From positions 248,001-312,000 of the forward strand of contig WACJ01000229.1 in NCBI GenBank assembly GCA_008973525.1: a stretch of DNA of 64,000 nucleotides. The letters run 5' to 3'. A program made the translations under genes and the position numbers. Each line of letters starts with the position of its first letter. Positions within the stretch are counted from its first letter, which is position 1. Below are positions 1-10,951 of the stretch, piece by piece. The notes below the pieces were generated by a model. The model ran no database searches and was not told the DNA's origin. It saw nothing but the letters and a program-made list of their open reading frames with translations. Source of the stretch: Stenopsyche tienmushanensis (lineage: Eukaryota; Arthropoda; Insecta; Trichoptera; Stenopsychidae).

Positions 1-40
1 ATCCCGAGATCGAAATTTTGGCTCGGGATTGGATTCCCTA
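1..40 (+). repeat. hAT-B element, right end (cut by window edge)
   Basis: This is the last 40 bases of a hAT-B copy. It shares the ATCGAAATTTTGGCTCGGGA block with the right end of the complete copy at 35448-36261 and finishes in GGATTCCCTA, the inverse of the TAGGGAATCC terminus. The rest lies outside the window. Confidence 0.75.
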
Positions 41-147
41 CACATAATGAATATTGCTATTTTTTGTTAATATTGTATACACGCCATTAAAATTGATTAT
101 TTGTTTAGTTGACAATTTACTAATAAGAAGAGTTCAGGCATTCTCAA

Positions 148-518
148 TTAACCCCTTAGGGAGGTAAGACACAGAGGTGTGTCCGAATTACAGTGATTCA
201 GAGAGAGAATTCAGAAAAGAAACAGAGAAAGAGTATCTTACGTACATCGTGCGATTGTAGAGATCATTAACCCAAATTTATCGACTAATAATATGTGAAT
301 GATATAATGAATCGATTTCAAGTGTATTGTTGAAGTTTATGCAAAGAAATGATCGAATATTGTATGCTATCGACAGTGTTTATATATTAATGTACAAGCT
401 TCATGCACGTTGCGACGGTCCTGATAGATAAGTAGATTTGTATGGATGACAAGTGGCGGACATACAAATATAACATCAATGTTTATGATTATTTAAAATT
501 AGCTCATCGTGACAAAAC
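148..518 (+). repeat. Family A dispersed repeat, copy 1
   Basis: The copy opens with TTAACCCC, followed by the GAGGTAAGACACA block, and ends near GCTCATCGTGACAAAAC. It shares long blocks with the copies at 3168, 10855, 22643 and 48080, including ATGATATAATGAATCGATTT and TGCGACGGTCCTGATAGATA. It lacks the ACGTTGAGCTCGGAGAC block seen in other copies. I see no coding potential. The TTAA edge hints at a piggyBac-like non-autonomous origin, but that is inference. Confidence 0.8.
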
Positions 519-1689
519 AAAAGAAGTAGCGTTTTATGCATCTTTTGCGAAAGTATAAATAAAGTATTTTATTGTATAAAATTCGGTAAACCCAGTGTTA
601 ATTTAACTGGAACAATCGCTTAAAATACAATGGCGCTTTGCAAAGTGATAACGTTCAAAATAAGGTCTTCATAATAATATTCCGCTGGATCCTATTCTCT
701 TGGCGGGGCTTATCCTGCAAAGCGCCCAAAGTCTTTCCGGCAAGATCCGGAATACTTCCGGGAGGACAAAGAAAAAAGTTAACTGCCTTGTTAACGGCAT
801 CTCCAGAGAGGAATGCTGCCTAGGGCGCCGCCAGGATTAATTCCATAGCAAAACTTTCTTTGCTCTAGCTGGCGTTACAAGCTTTGTACACTACACACTA
901 AAACAATTCCACCTCAATTTACAGAATACAACTACCAGTGTTTCTTAAAGTTGCTTCTTTTATATACAAAATATCTCAATTAACATATCAACATATGATC
1001 AACTATTGTATACTGTGAAAAACCAACCATACGATTGAATTTGGGAGATATTGAAGCATTAATATATCGGATCGATCGTTCCCATCCAGGTTTAACCGCA
1101 ATTCCTGGATTGGAAAAAATAAATATTGTTGTATTGTTGAAAGGAAAAAGATGATCAATAAAAGAGCATCTAGAAAAGAATTTAAGGTGATGATTATATT
1201 TGAAGCTACCGAGGGGAGAGATCCCTACTGCGAGACTTCGCTGCGACGAACCTATTGTGATATTTCCCCCGCTCCATACATCCTAAAAAGAAAGACCACG
1301 ATAGAAAATATTGGCAGTCTCCAAGTGGCAGTATAACAATCGTCGCGCATAGTGTTTGTTATAATTAAAATGAAAGAGTAATTATGTAAAAAAAAAAAAA
1401 ATGGATTACATCAAAGCCAATATTTTTTATACGATACTGTAAATATTATTTTGACAAATTGATTGATTTACTACGAACAGTAAAAACTCTGGTGCATATC
1501 AATACATTGTTTGTCTACATTAAAGAGAGATTAATATGCAGGCCATGAAGACTGTTTGTCCATAAATCCTCCACCAAATTAAACAGTCGTTAAGCTTTGA
1601 TAACAACCAAAACAAGATAAAGTATAAACGGTGTTGGATGGATATAGAATACACGCGTGCATTCGATTCGCAGCGAATCTGGAATATAG
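519..1689. other. No recognisable feature
   Basis: AT-rich sequence with only short open frames (about 61 codons at 638-823 and 1151-1336). Neither resembles a family I know, and no repeat shared with the rest of the window was seen. Confidence 0.5.
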
Positions 1690-2127
1690 ACATTCGATGG
1701 CGTAATTATTCACACCGTCCAGAGACAGTCGAACCACTTGCAGCAAGACGGAATTCAAGAGAACAACGAGTCCTGTCCCAATCTGGTCGCGTGTTTAGAG
1801 CGATTTGATTTATTTTCATATCCGATATTTAATACACGGCTCCGACACGTGTGTAAACAGCCGGGCCAAAGTATTGGAAGCAACATTATCCGGTGTTTAC
1901 AGACCAAGTATCGAGACATCGGGAAGTCTGAGGGATCAAATGCGAAGGGAGGGACGTCTTATCGTCAGACGGCTGCTGAACAAATACGACGAGGAGGGTA
2001 TGATTTGATGGAGCGGATTCCGGAGCAGAGTTTATCTTCGGCAAACATCGAAAAAGCTTCTTGCATCAGCGTGGTAGAGCCGACGTCGCGAACAGATTTC
2101 CAATCATCGGACATCCATCATTACTAA
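1690..2127 (+). CDS. Unidentified open frame, possible exon
   Basis: A frame of about 146 codons stays open from the stop at 1687-1689 to the stop at 2125-2127, longer than most chance frames in this AT-rich window. The predicted peptide is hydrophilic, rich in Ser, Gln and Arg, with several cysteines, no membrane segment and no motif I recognise. There is no clear ATG near its start, so if real it would be an internal exon or a pseudogene piece. A second frame over the same bases (1805-2008) is also open, which weakens the case. Confidence 0.2.
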   Translation, partial: TFDGVIIHTVQRQSNHLQQDGIQENNESCPNLVACLERFDLFSYPIFNTRLRHVCKQPGQSIGSNIIRCLQTKYRDIGKSEGSNAKGGTSYRQTAAEQIRRGGYDLMERIPEQSLSSANIEKASCISVVEPTSRTDFQSSDIHHY

Positions 2128-2442
2128 TTCAACCGCGTTATCGACGAGCACAAACAGAACGACAGCTCTTGCGATAAAGCTGTTGTGAGAAAATGCGGAG
2201 ATTTCCGAGCAGAGCTTCCTTGGAATGATTTGGGACATGCACAACTGTCAAATGTTGAACAAATACCAAGAGTTCATTGCCCAAACAAAATCAGAAAGGA
2301 AACATTGCATCATAGGCTTAAAACATGTACGATGAAATTCAAGTTTTTACTTAAAATGAGAGAATCGGAAGAGAAAGGACAATATGATTGATTGACTTAT
2401 AAATTAAGCAAATCAATAAAAAAAAGTTAAATACATTATAAA
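2128..2442. other. No recognisable feature
   Basis: The open frame at 2185-2391 (68 codons) resembles nothing I know. No repeat is shared with other parts of the window. Confidence 0.45.
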
Positions 2443-3010
2443 CTCTTTTTGTGCGATTTCGAAGTTATGCGGTTTTTTTAAAGCAATTTTTTTTTATTTC
2501 ATAAAGAGTAGAGAAGAGATTTTTTTTGAGTTAGGGACTATAGTGACATCTTTACTAATTATTAATTATATTGTTGGAAAGAGAAAATATACACAGAACA
2601 ATGATGACATTGACATTGGGTATACTATTTCTTTCGAAGAAAAGAGCGATTTTGAATCATATCGAAAATCGCAACGAAAATTATCATACAGCGATGATAG
2701 TTTATAACTAAAATAATTAGTATTTCTTTAGTGAATGTCTGACATTTCAGATGCCAGATCTCAGACATCCTTAAAATTTTACCCATGATGCAAGACGTCC
2801 TTTAAATGTTACCAAAAATGTTATTTTTTAATCGCCTTATTGTTTCCCTGTTTTTTATTAACTTTTATATGCGCTTTTGGATATATTTTATATAGCTGTT
2901 TCAAAGTTATGCGGTTTTTAAAATCCATGGAAAGCATCATCACATTTTCTTTGTAATTCATAGCTTTTTTTGTGCGATTTTCCGCGGAACGCATCTACCG
3001 CACAAAAAAG
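2443..3010 (+). mobile_element. Family D MITE-like element, copy 1
   Basis: About 568 bp bounded by CTTTTTGTGCGATTTCGAAG on the left and CTACCGCACAAAAAAG on the right, so both ends carry the inverted core CTTTTTGTGCG. It matches an inverted copy at 60663-61194 and a partial inverted copy at 59710-60078. At the right end a hairpin pairs TTTTTTGTGCG with CGCACAAAAAA around a GC-rich loop. An internal segment contains nested GTCTGACAT/ATGCCAGA inverted repeats. No protein is encoded. The superfamily is not clear to me. Confidence 0.7.
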
Positions 3011-3167
3011 GTGTATTTAACAACTGTAGCACTCTCGTATTGACAAAGGTAGGATGTATCTAACGCTGCTTTCCTCGTCTTGAAACACAGACAAATGCAC
3101 ACAAAGAATGCTTCTATGACGGGGAGAAAAAAAATCCTGTTGACAGGCTGCTTGCAAAAAACTTTAA

Positions 3168-3505
3168 TTAACCCCTTGACAGAGTTGTGTCCGAATTCCA
3201 GTGATTCAGAAAGAGCATTCTTACACGTTAAGCTCGGAGACAAACAGAAACGAAGAGTGCCTTGCACGTTGAGTTTGGAGAGAAACAGAGACGGAAAGAG
3301 TATTTTGCGTACATCGTACGATTGTATAGATCGTTAACCCAAATTTATCGACCAATAATGATATGTGAATGATATAATGAATCGATTTCAAGTGTATTGT
3401 TTATGTTTACCCAAATAAATGACCGAATATTGTGTGCTATCGAAAGTATTTATTTATTTATGTACAAGCTCCATACACGCTGCGACGATCCTAACAGACA
3501 AGTCA
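3168..3505 (+). repeat. Family A repeat, copy 2
   Basis: TTAACCCCTTGACAGAGTTG starts the copy, which runs to the GCGACGATCCTAACAGACAAG block. An internal partial duplication repeats the CACGTTGAG..GGAGA..ACAGA segment. Frames here are by-products of the repeat; the peptide seen at 3080-3337 recurs in fragments in other copies. Confidence 0.75.
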
Positions 3506-4207
3506 TCATAACAGGTAAGATTATCATTTTTATTTGAAACGTTTTCTCGATTACTGTACGAATTACATTTATCCATTTACACGGTTTTCATATTCTGGAA
3601 CTTATCCTATAAAACGAAGGATTCATTTAAATTTCAAACATATCTACTAGGCATTATGAAAGACAAATGCTAAATGGTCTGAAATGTAATGAATCTGAGA
3701 GATATGAATGGTAAAATTAGGGGTACCGGAGGAAAGTTTTTTTTAAATAAATTTCGTTTTTACAATAATGAATCATTCCTTTACAATTCCGTTATATAGA
3801 TAAAAGGGCCATTTTGAGCGTTAAGCTCGGTTACGGCATTGACAGTGGTGCCTGCCTTTTAGAAAGGCACTGTATTTTGCAACATTGGTTCAAATACACT
3901 TTTCATTACCTATCATAATATATCGAAGAAATGTTGAATTTTCCTTTAATTTTATTAATTCTTGACACATTTGAACTCACTCGTACCAAGAATATTCAAG
4001 TGTATCTGGTATTTGTTCGGGTTTGTTTGAACTTTAATGCGTAACACCATGTCTTTGCAATTTCTTTTGAAAACTATGGTTTTGATGTCAAAAAACGACA
4101 TTTTGATCCAATATCCCCTATTATATACAATGGGTGGAATGATCTTTATCTGGCAATTGGTTTTAATGTCCGGTACACACGAGGCTAATTATCAAGCTGG
4201 AGCGTTA
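3506..4207. other. No recognisable feature; flank of the TTAA element
   Basis: Low-complexity AT-rich DNA. A 66-codon frame at 4037-4237 crosses the left edge of the element at 4212, so it is not a gene in its present form. Nothing else was recognised. Confidence 0.4.
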
Positions 4208-4211
4208 TTAA

Positions 4212-5811
4212 GGGGTTACATGGGTTTCGCAGTTTGAAAAAATCGATTTTTTTTTGATTATCTTATTAATTTCTAAAACATCTTGAGAATATTATCTTAA
4301 ATTTTTAAGTCGATCCGAATAAAAGTTTCTGAGATACAACCCAGGGAAGGTACGTGCTCAAAGTCAGTCAAACATACTCTGGTATTCTCAAAGCCCAACC
4401 TTACGGTGAAGATCTTCTTATCAACAAAAAAGAATACGTTGGACATGTGTAGAAGATGATGAGTACCCATTTACGTGATTTAGTCAACAAAATAGCTGAG
4501 GAAAAAATAGTCAACGGTAAAAAAACTAGAAAAAAAAACTCTTTCTGGCAAAGGTAAACTTACTGGTAAATTAATTGACAAATTAACTGTTTATTATGGT
4601 TTGGCAATAAGAAGAATTTTGTGAGTCAGCGGAAAAATGAAAGAAGCTATATGGGCTACATATTATCACTACAGCTCTACAGACAAAAATCCTCAGCACG
4701 GAAATTGCCCGAAAGGTCCAGACTCCTGGTGCGCTTGGCAGCGAGCATCGGCTACGAACACTCTTTAATCATTCAAACATGATTATACTCCATTACCAAA
4801 TTATGTTTTGACTGCAATGAAACCTATCTATGAAGATCTCAGTAAAAATGAGCTTCTGGAGCGGTGTGTTGGTGGTTTCACACAAAATAATAATGAAAGC
4901 TTGAACCAAAATACTATATCTGGAAGGTTACTCCAAAAATACTTCCTGCTGGTTCAAAGATCGTTAATATTGCTGCATTAGTCGCTGCTTGCACTTTTAA
5001 TGAAAGAACATTAGCTTCATTATTATTTATGCAAGGTATGGATTAAAAACTTGGTTGAAATTCCCACGAATATGTCCAAAATTCAGATGAAAACCGTATG
5101 AAAGCCGAAAAAAAATCAGCGAGCGAGACTCGCGAAGCTAGGATTCATCATAGACAAGAGCAAAAGGATGCCCTGGACATACTCCAGGTTCTTTGCTTTA
5201 TGGCCCAGGAATCGGCGATTCAATGTAAGTTACAAAAAAAAAAAAAAAAACCTTTAACGTTACTCAAAACTTTAAACGCGTTTTTCTCGAAACTGTGTTT
5301 TCAAAGTTGTTTGTCAAAATTTCTCAAAAACTACTTAACCGATCTTGATGAAATTTTACACTAACCTTCAAGATATAATTCACAAGAACTTGGACGAAGG
5401 ACTCTTTTTTTTTTCAATCACAACTATTAAAAAAAATATATATACTGAGCAAATTTCACCAAAATTTGCATTTTTTTGTAAAAAGGTCTACCAAAAATCC
5501 AAATTTTTTTTTGTTTTTTTTCCTTCGTTCAGATTTTAGTTTATAGTCTTAACTAAAAATAAGGATATTTTTTTTTAATTTAAAATGATCCTGTCATGAG
5601 TTCTACTGTCAAAACGCTTTTTGGAGGGTCACGGGAAATGACGTCACAATGGCGGAGTTTTGAATATTTTCTTTTGAAAATTTCAAAAATTCTTTTTCAA
5701 ATGTAAATCTTTATGAATATAAAAAGTTTGAATAAAATATTTCAATTTTTACATTAAAAAAAAATTGTTGAAAATAGACCTTTTTTTCGCCGAGTAAACC
5801 CATGTAACCCC
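4212..5811 (+). mobile_element. TTAA-flanked DNA transposon, 1600 bp
   Basis: The element starts GGGGTTACATGGGTTT and ends with its exact inverse AAACCCATGTAACCCC, a 16-bp perfect terminal inverted repeat. It is flanked on both sides by TTAA (4208-4211 and 5812-5815), the target duplication expected of piggyBac or Sola3-type elements. Inside is a broken transposase-like gene (about 4385-5225). The last 600 bp is T-rich noncoding DNA. A TTAA duplication with this transposase type is noteworthy. Superfamily placement is open. Confidence 0.8.
4385..5225 (+). pseudogene. Mutator-like-transposase-domain protein, broken
   Basis: Reading across three frames gives segments such as PYGEDLLINKKEYVGHV, STHLRDLVNKIAEEK, GKLTGKLIDKLTVYYGLAIR, EAIWATYYHYSSTD, YEDLSKNELLERCVGGFTQN and SLLYGPGIGD. 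I recognise these as the C-terminal half of a protein family common in insects and cnidarians and usually labelled Mutator-like transposase domain. In-frame stops (for example TAG after GHV) and several frameshifts break it, and no N-terminal half is visible. It lies inside the TTAA-flanked element 4212-5811 and is presumably that element's former transposase. The family recall is from memory and needs a profile search. Confidence 0.65.
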
Positions 5812-5854
5812 TTAAGCTAAAACTTAGCTTAACACACTAAACCTATCACGACGG

Positions 5855-6124
5855 GTCACGATTTCCCGACAAATTATTTATTGCCGTGGCTGCAGATGAA
5901 TACTTATATAGTATAATACTTTGATGTGATTCGTAATTATATTACGGAGGAATGCAAAAATTCTGAACCCCGTATCTATTATATTTCATATCCATATTCC
6001 CATTATTAGAGTCGAGGTGTAGTAAATACATCACCGGTAGGGCAAGGTTTACGCTTACTAATCCCGGGATTCATGAGCACCTAAAACTGTCTGGAATCCC
6101 GGGATCCGGGGATTCGATTTCCTA
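5855..6124 (-). repeat. hAT-B repeat, inverted partial copy
   Basis: It contains the inverted forms of the family blocks TTCGTAATTATATTACGGAG, ATACATCACCGGTAGGG and TGAGCACCTAAAACTGTC, and ends at about 6124 in GATTTCCTA, a mutated terminus. The piggyBac-like CCTTTCCC block is joined directly to the left-terminal block, deleting the usual stretch between them. No transposase sequence remains. Confidence 0.75.
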
Positions 6125-6615
6125 TATAAGATACTACTATATCTTGGACACAAATAACGATCAATATCGGCAAGAGAAGTATAATGGTCAAACACGTTTA
6201 CTGGTTGTAGAGATCCAGATTGGTTGACATTCAGAGTCATTCGAAAATAAAACGATTTATTTTCTGTTCGCAATAAACTAAAGCACACAAAAGTCACTCG
6301 GATATATTCTTCTTCAAAGTCGGTGCCTCCTGATTTTATGCAGAGATTCCAGCGAGGCTTCCATTGTTCGATGTTTCAGAGTAGACTTGTTTGGTCTGTC
6401 GCAATCAGTTGCACATCTACAGCTTTAAATCGCTTCCTGCTTTTAGCCTGGGAAAGACGTGGAATTTGCCGCAAAGGACCTGCGATGAGTAAGTCGGGTG
6501 GACCGAGACGATGAATCATGATACATGACCGAGACGATCGACGCGGTGGTACCTATGACGTACCCCAAAGATTGAATCATAGATCTCTCTTTCCATTTGC
6601 AGATAGAATGCTTAC
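6125..6615. other. Likely intron or intergenic DNA
   Basis: Lies on the 3' side (minus strand) of the exon at 6616-6762. The bases after the donor at 6615 keep an open frame for a while but contain no recognised motif. Short frames on both strands were not convincing. Confidence 0.3.
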
Positions 6616-6762
6616 CGTCAAATTTCTTAGCTTTCGTGGCGAAATGTTCGTGTATTCGTAACGCCTGTGCTTTTGATGTGGTTTCCAGATCGCGTCTTGG
6701 CGACATCGATAATCTCATCGCTGCTGATGCTGCACAACATCCGCACGCTCCTCCGGATGCAA
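6616..6762 (-). CDS. Host-gene exon, 147 nt, protein unidentified
   Basis: On the minus strand a pyrimidine-rich tract ends in TTTTTTCAG (CAG at 6763-6765), then come 147 nt and a strong donor GACG/GTAAGC (GT at 6615-6614). Only one of the three frames stays open through to the donor. It encodes about 48 residues: a Gly/Ala/Cys-rich start (GGACGCCAASAA) followed by SPRRDLETTSKAQALRIHEH and a basic tail ending KAKKFDG. Both intron phases are 1 and the length is a multiple of three, so the exon could be skipped without changing frame. I cannot name the protein. It may be a cytoplasmic segment, since it has no membrane stretch. Neighbouring exons were not found. Confidence 0.5.
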
Positions 6763-8284
6763 CTGAAAAAAGATGAAACATTGTAAATAAATGGACCGAA
6801 AACAAGTACAATTTTAGATCAGTGAATGGCCGTGATTATATTATCTATCTGATAACCTCCAGTGTCGATATCAGTGCTCAAATTCTTGGAATGATTACTT
6901 AAGTAGCCTAATTTCTTATCTGACGAGTACCACATAAGTCCATTACAAATCGCTGAAGGATATTATTATCGCCGTATTCGTAAGCGCCATGAATGTACGT
7001 CCCGATATAATGAATGCTTTTGAATTGAGAGAGTCGTAATTCTTTGGGGTGCGTGCAGACAATGAACGGTTGGACCGGTGCCCTACTCTAAAAGCGACTC
7101 GAGCCCAATTTTTGTGATCTCAGCTAAACCCTCCAGCACCCACGGCACCCTCTTTTGCACAGACGTTCCGTCCATCAGGACGAAGGATAAATAAACCGAG
7201 GGGACGAGATTTATACATGGGGATTATAAAGCGACGCGTGCACTCTGAGCATATGCCCCAGCTTTTGCTTACAGCAAGGCGTTTTAACCACAGTCGTGTG
7301 GGATACCATAAAATTTTACGAATTTAATAATATCAAATTATCGCACCCGAACTAATTACCGCCTTAAATTGCGACAAGACATAATCATGAGCACTTCCGT
7401 CGCGATATCGATTATACCACCCCCCCAAATGCCGCGGCGATCAAGTTTTATTCCCGCTATAAATTCAATTTAGTCACCCTGTCCGGGACAGCTCGCGTGC
7501 AAACTCGAGTGCAATATTTCAAGTACAATAATCCTGCGGGGAGAATACTTCACAAAAGAAGATGCATATTTAAGATTCGGATTATAATAAAACTGTTTAC
7601 AGAAGGAGCCCGCCTGTAAGACAGAGGGGGATGAATTTACCGAACAATATTATTAAGTACTGCACAAACATATTTCAACTGTGCAAATAGGCGCTCGTAA
7701 AAAACAACCCCTTAAACGGAGCCCATGAAAAAGGCGTCAATGCTTCAATTAAGTTTCATTGTGCCTGTATAAATTTTCATTATTTGTTCGGCAAATATGA
7801 AATTTATTTCATCAAAATATGTATGCATATGTAATATGGGGGTCTCATAAGAGGGTTGATAAAATCATGATAAAGTGCTTCTTTATTATTTTTTTGCAGT
7901 AATTTTAATGGGTGATTCACCCCCTGTCCAGGACGAGACTCTATAAGGGCAAACTCCTTGATTAAGTCATGGTAGTCTTGTAATCTGCAATCAACAATTG
8001 CACGAATGCTCGGAGGGATGCTGTCGATATTGACTTTGCGAGATCAAAGCCATAGAACGTCTAAGCTCTGTTGAGGGTTGCTGAAGAAAATAAAGCCACC
8101 AAATAAGATATTGTAGATTTAATCTAACTAGCTTGCGGCAGATTTTTTTAGATTGCAGCGGCCATGTTATTTAGCACTAGATTTATCAGACCAGTCATTT
8201 TGACTGGTCGTGCAATTTCAATACAAAATTCCTACTGCATGTAACATTTGCGCTCCGAAATTATATTAATACCAATAATATAGA
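6763..8284. other. No recognisable feature
   Basis: Presumed intron upstream of the minus-strand exon. No repeat shared with the rest of the window and no open frame of note. Confidence 0.35.
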
Positions 8285-8816
8285 TTGGGATTGAAATTTT
8301 TATCTAACAAAAATCGTACACCTCACAAGCACGACGAAGGCTACTAAATCGAGACATTCATGTCATATATGTTTTTCAAATTGTTATATTAAACTTTCCC
8401 TGCCGGTGATGTATTTACTACACATCGACTCTAATAATGGGAATATCGATATGAAATATAATAGATACGGGATTCAGAATTTATGTATCCCTCCGTAATA
8501 TAATTACGAATCACATCAAAGTATTATAGTATACAAGTATTCATTTGCAGTGACGGAAATAAATAAATTGTCAGGAAATCGGGAATTTTGCGAGTTTAGG
8601 TCCGTGTCTCAGAAGAAAGGAATTTTATCAGTCACGTTGATGGTATTATACGAAAATGGAGACTCAACTCGAACTAGCATTTAAATATCTAATGACGATA
8701 TCTCCAACGAGTGTGGATGCTGAGCATGCATTTTCAGCAGCAAGTTGCCTGGCTTCCAAAATCAGATCCAGACTAAATGACGAATCACTCGATGCTTTAA
8801 TGTTACTTCAATTTAC
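8285..8816 (+). mobile_element. hAT-B copy with transposase C-terminus
   Basis: It runs from the GGGATTGAAATTTTTATCTA block through CCGGTGATGTATTTACTACA to a coding remnant at about 8656-8816. The remnant reads ELAFKYLMTIS..SVDAEHAFSAAS..ASKIRSRLNDESLDALMLL, which matches the hAT C-terminal dimerisation region. Both termini are missing, and so is the GCTTGGAAACAGTGGCGTAA block. Confidence 0.8.
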
Positions 8817-10854
8817 TTAAATTTGGTATATACATTTGGCTGGGCTCTGATGTGCAGACGAAATATGTGGTAGGTGGTTTTCTGTGTTTGGGAAAAGACG
8901 AAGCTCGAAATGCATCAACCCCTAAGCGAAGTTTGCGTGGGAACGATAGAAAAATTAAATTTTGTAAGCAGGATCAGACGCTATGTATGTGATTTTGTTC
9001 ATTAAAATGATTTGCAGATTTGATTCGATAGTCGAAAATTAATGCAAAAATATAAGGCTTATCAAACGGATTAAGATTTACATGAAAATGTATCGATCTG
9101 TTGCAATTTTATCTGTAGTTAGAAGAGTTGAATACATTTCAGGCGGAAATACGGGATACAAAATGAATTAGTGATGGGCGTTATTCAGTTTGCAGAGTAT
9201 TTGCATATAAAGTACTATTGTCAACAGAGTGCCATGTGCACGATTCAATCTCCAGGGGACGAGCAGCATCACTGTCGTTTTATACATCACCGGTTGCGAC
9301 ACCTCCAAAGCTGGATAATTAAAAGAGGGAGAGAATTGCGGTGGAGAGTGCATCAGTTCACTGAATATTTTTTAATTGCTCTCGACGTCCCCATATTAGA
9401 GCTAGGGCGACGGGAGTGGCATCCCGAGCATCCTCATTCGAAATACAATCACCGAAGGCATAATTCGCGTTTGAATTCAAGAAAAGCAGATTTGGAAATA
9501 TCGAAGCAATGCAGAGTCCGTACGCGCGTTTAAGCCATATATGCACTAATTGGACAGTTTCTGCAGCTCTCAAGATTGAATGAGCCATTAAATACGAAGG
9601 ATACGCATGCGATAGACTTCTTGATGGCCGCCGAGCCGGACGAAAGATAAATAAGAATGATGCAGCACGAAATTTCTGTCGGATGATGGACAAGTGATAA
9701 TTATACGGTTAAACACTAGTATTTTCATTGAGGGTTCGTCGACTCCGGACGACGATACGAATCATTACCTCGATAATTTGTCGAGTTCGATATCATCGAG
9801 TGGGATTCCGTATGTCGATCGTTGCCAATTTCGATGAGAAATCGCCGTCGGAAAGCTTCCCAGAAAAAAAGAAGATTGTCGACAGAAAATCCGTTTGAGG
9901 AATGCTGGACGAATACGCCGACGAAAAAGAAGTGCTGTTGGTTAGATATCGATGTAATTTGTGTTGGAATAGTATAACATCTAAAAGCACTTCTTGTATC
10001 TGCCCACACAAAGATACGGCGTGTTATTGACGTCCGCGATGATGATTTAATTCAATACGATCTCTCGATATTAAATCGACGCCTTTGAATCTGTCGACAA
10101 ATTACCCGAAGACCATCGAGCACGGTTTGTATATAATTATTTTATGGATCCAAGCATAAAAATGTGAGCTTTATACACACAACCAAGCATGAAACAAGAA
10201 CCAAAAAAATGCTGCAACGAATAAAAAACATCCATATCATCGATGCTGTCAACGTCGAAGACTGTTTGCCTTGGCCATTACTTAATTATATAAAACCGCC
10301 ACATCTTAGTGACATATTCAGCACATTTGCTGCGGTAGAATCGGCGAAAAAAGCCACTTTATCGTACATCCCCAGGGACCTTGAATGTCATAAAAGGGAG
10401 CATGTTGCTGATGTTGAACGCATGCATGTTGGGTAGAATTTATAACACACCCAAGGAATGCAGGTCGACAACATTCATGTACAATGTAAATTGACAGAAA
10501 ATATAAGAATGTTATATGGGACGCTAATAAACGATACATGAATAATATTGTAATGTCATGAAATGGGCATAAATGGACAACGCTCCTTAAATAGATGGTT
10601 ATTCCGAGGGAGGATCCAATCGCTGTAGATTGGATTGCATCGGTGATATGACATTAATAACGATTTTCGTTTTCTGAACAATCGTAAGTATCGGCATTAA
10701 ATTAAAGTATACAAAGTTGTTCTTTTAGGGCTTGTTAGGGCTTCAGTAGACGTGGCTTAAGTTGTAACGCGGAAACTTGATTGAAGTATTGCAACTTTCA
10801 AAGCAGTGCAATATCAAGTACATATGCCGTTTATTATAAGCAGCTATAGCATAT
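8817..10854. other. No confident gene; one small Cys-rich frame
   Basis: Frames at 9171-9533 (+) and 9358-9693 (-) overlap one another and show no known motif. A short ATG frame at 9902-10030 (+, 42 codons) encodes a Cys-rich tail, CNLCWNSITSKSTSCICPHK, that looks like a zinc-binding fragment; the stop just upstream and the lack of family make it doubtful. No repeats recognised. Confidence 0.3.
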
Positions 10855-10951
10855 TTGTGTTCGAATTCCAGGGATTCATAAAGAGCATTCTTTTACGTTG
10901 AGCTCGGAGACGGACAGAGACGGAGAGAGTATCTTGCGTACATTGTACGAT

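Noticed and set aside
1805..2008. 67-codon frame overlapping the 1690-2127 frame
   Set aside because: Shorter alternative reading of the same bases with no supporting motif.
9171..9693. 120- and 111-codon frames on opposite strands
   Set aside because: They overlap each other and have no motif, repeat of family or splice context.
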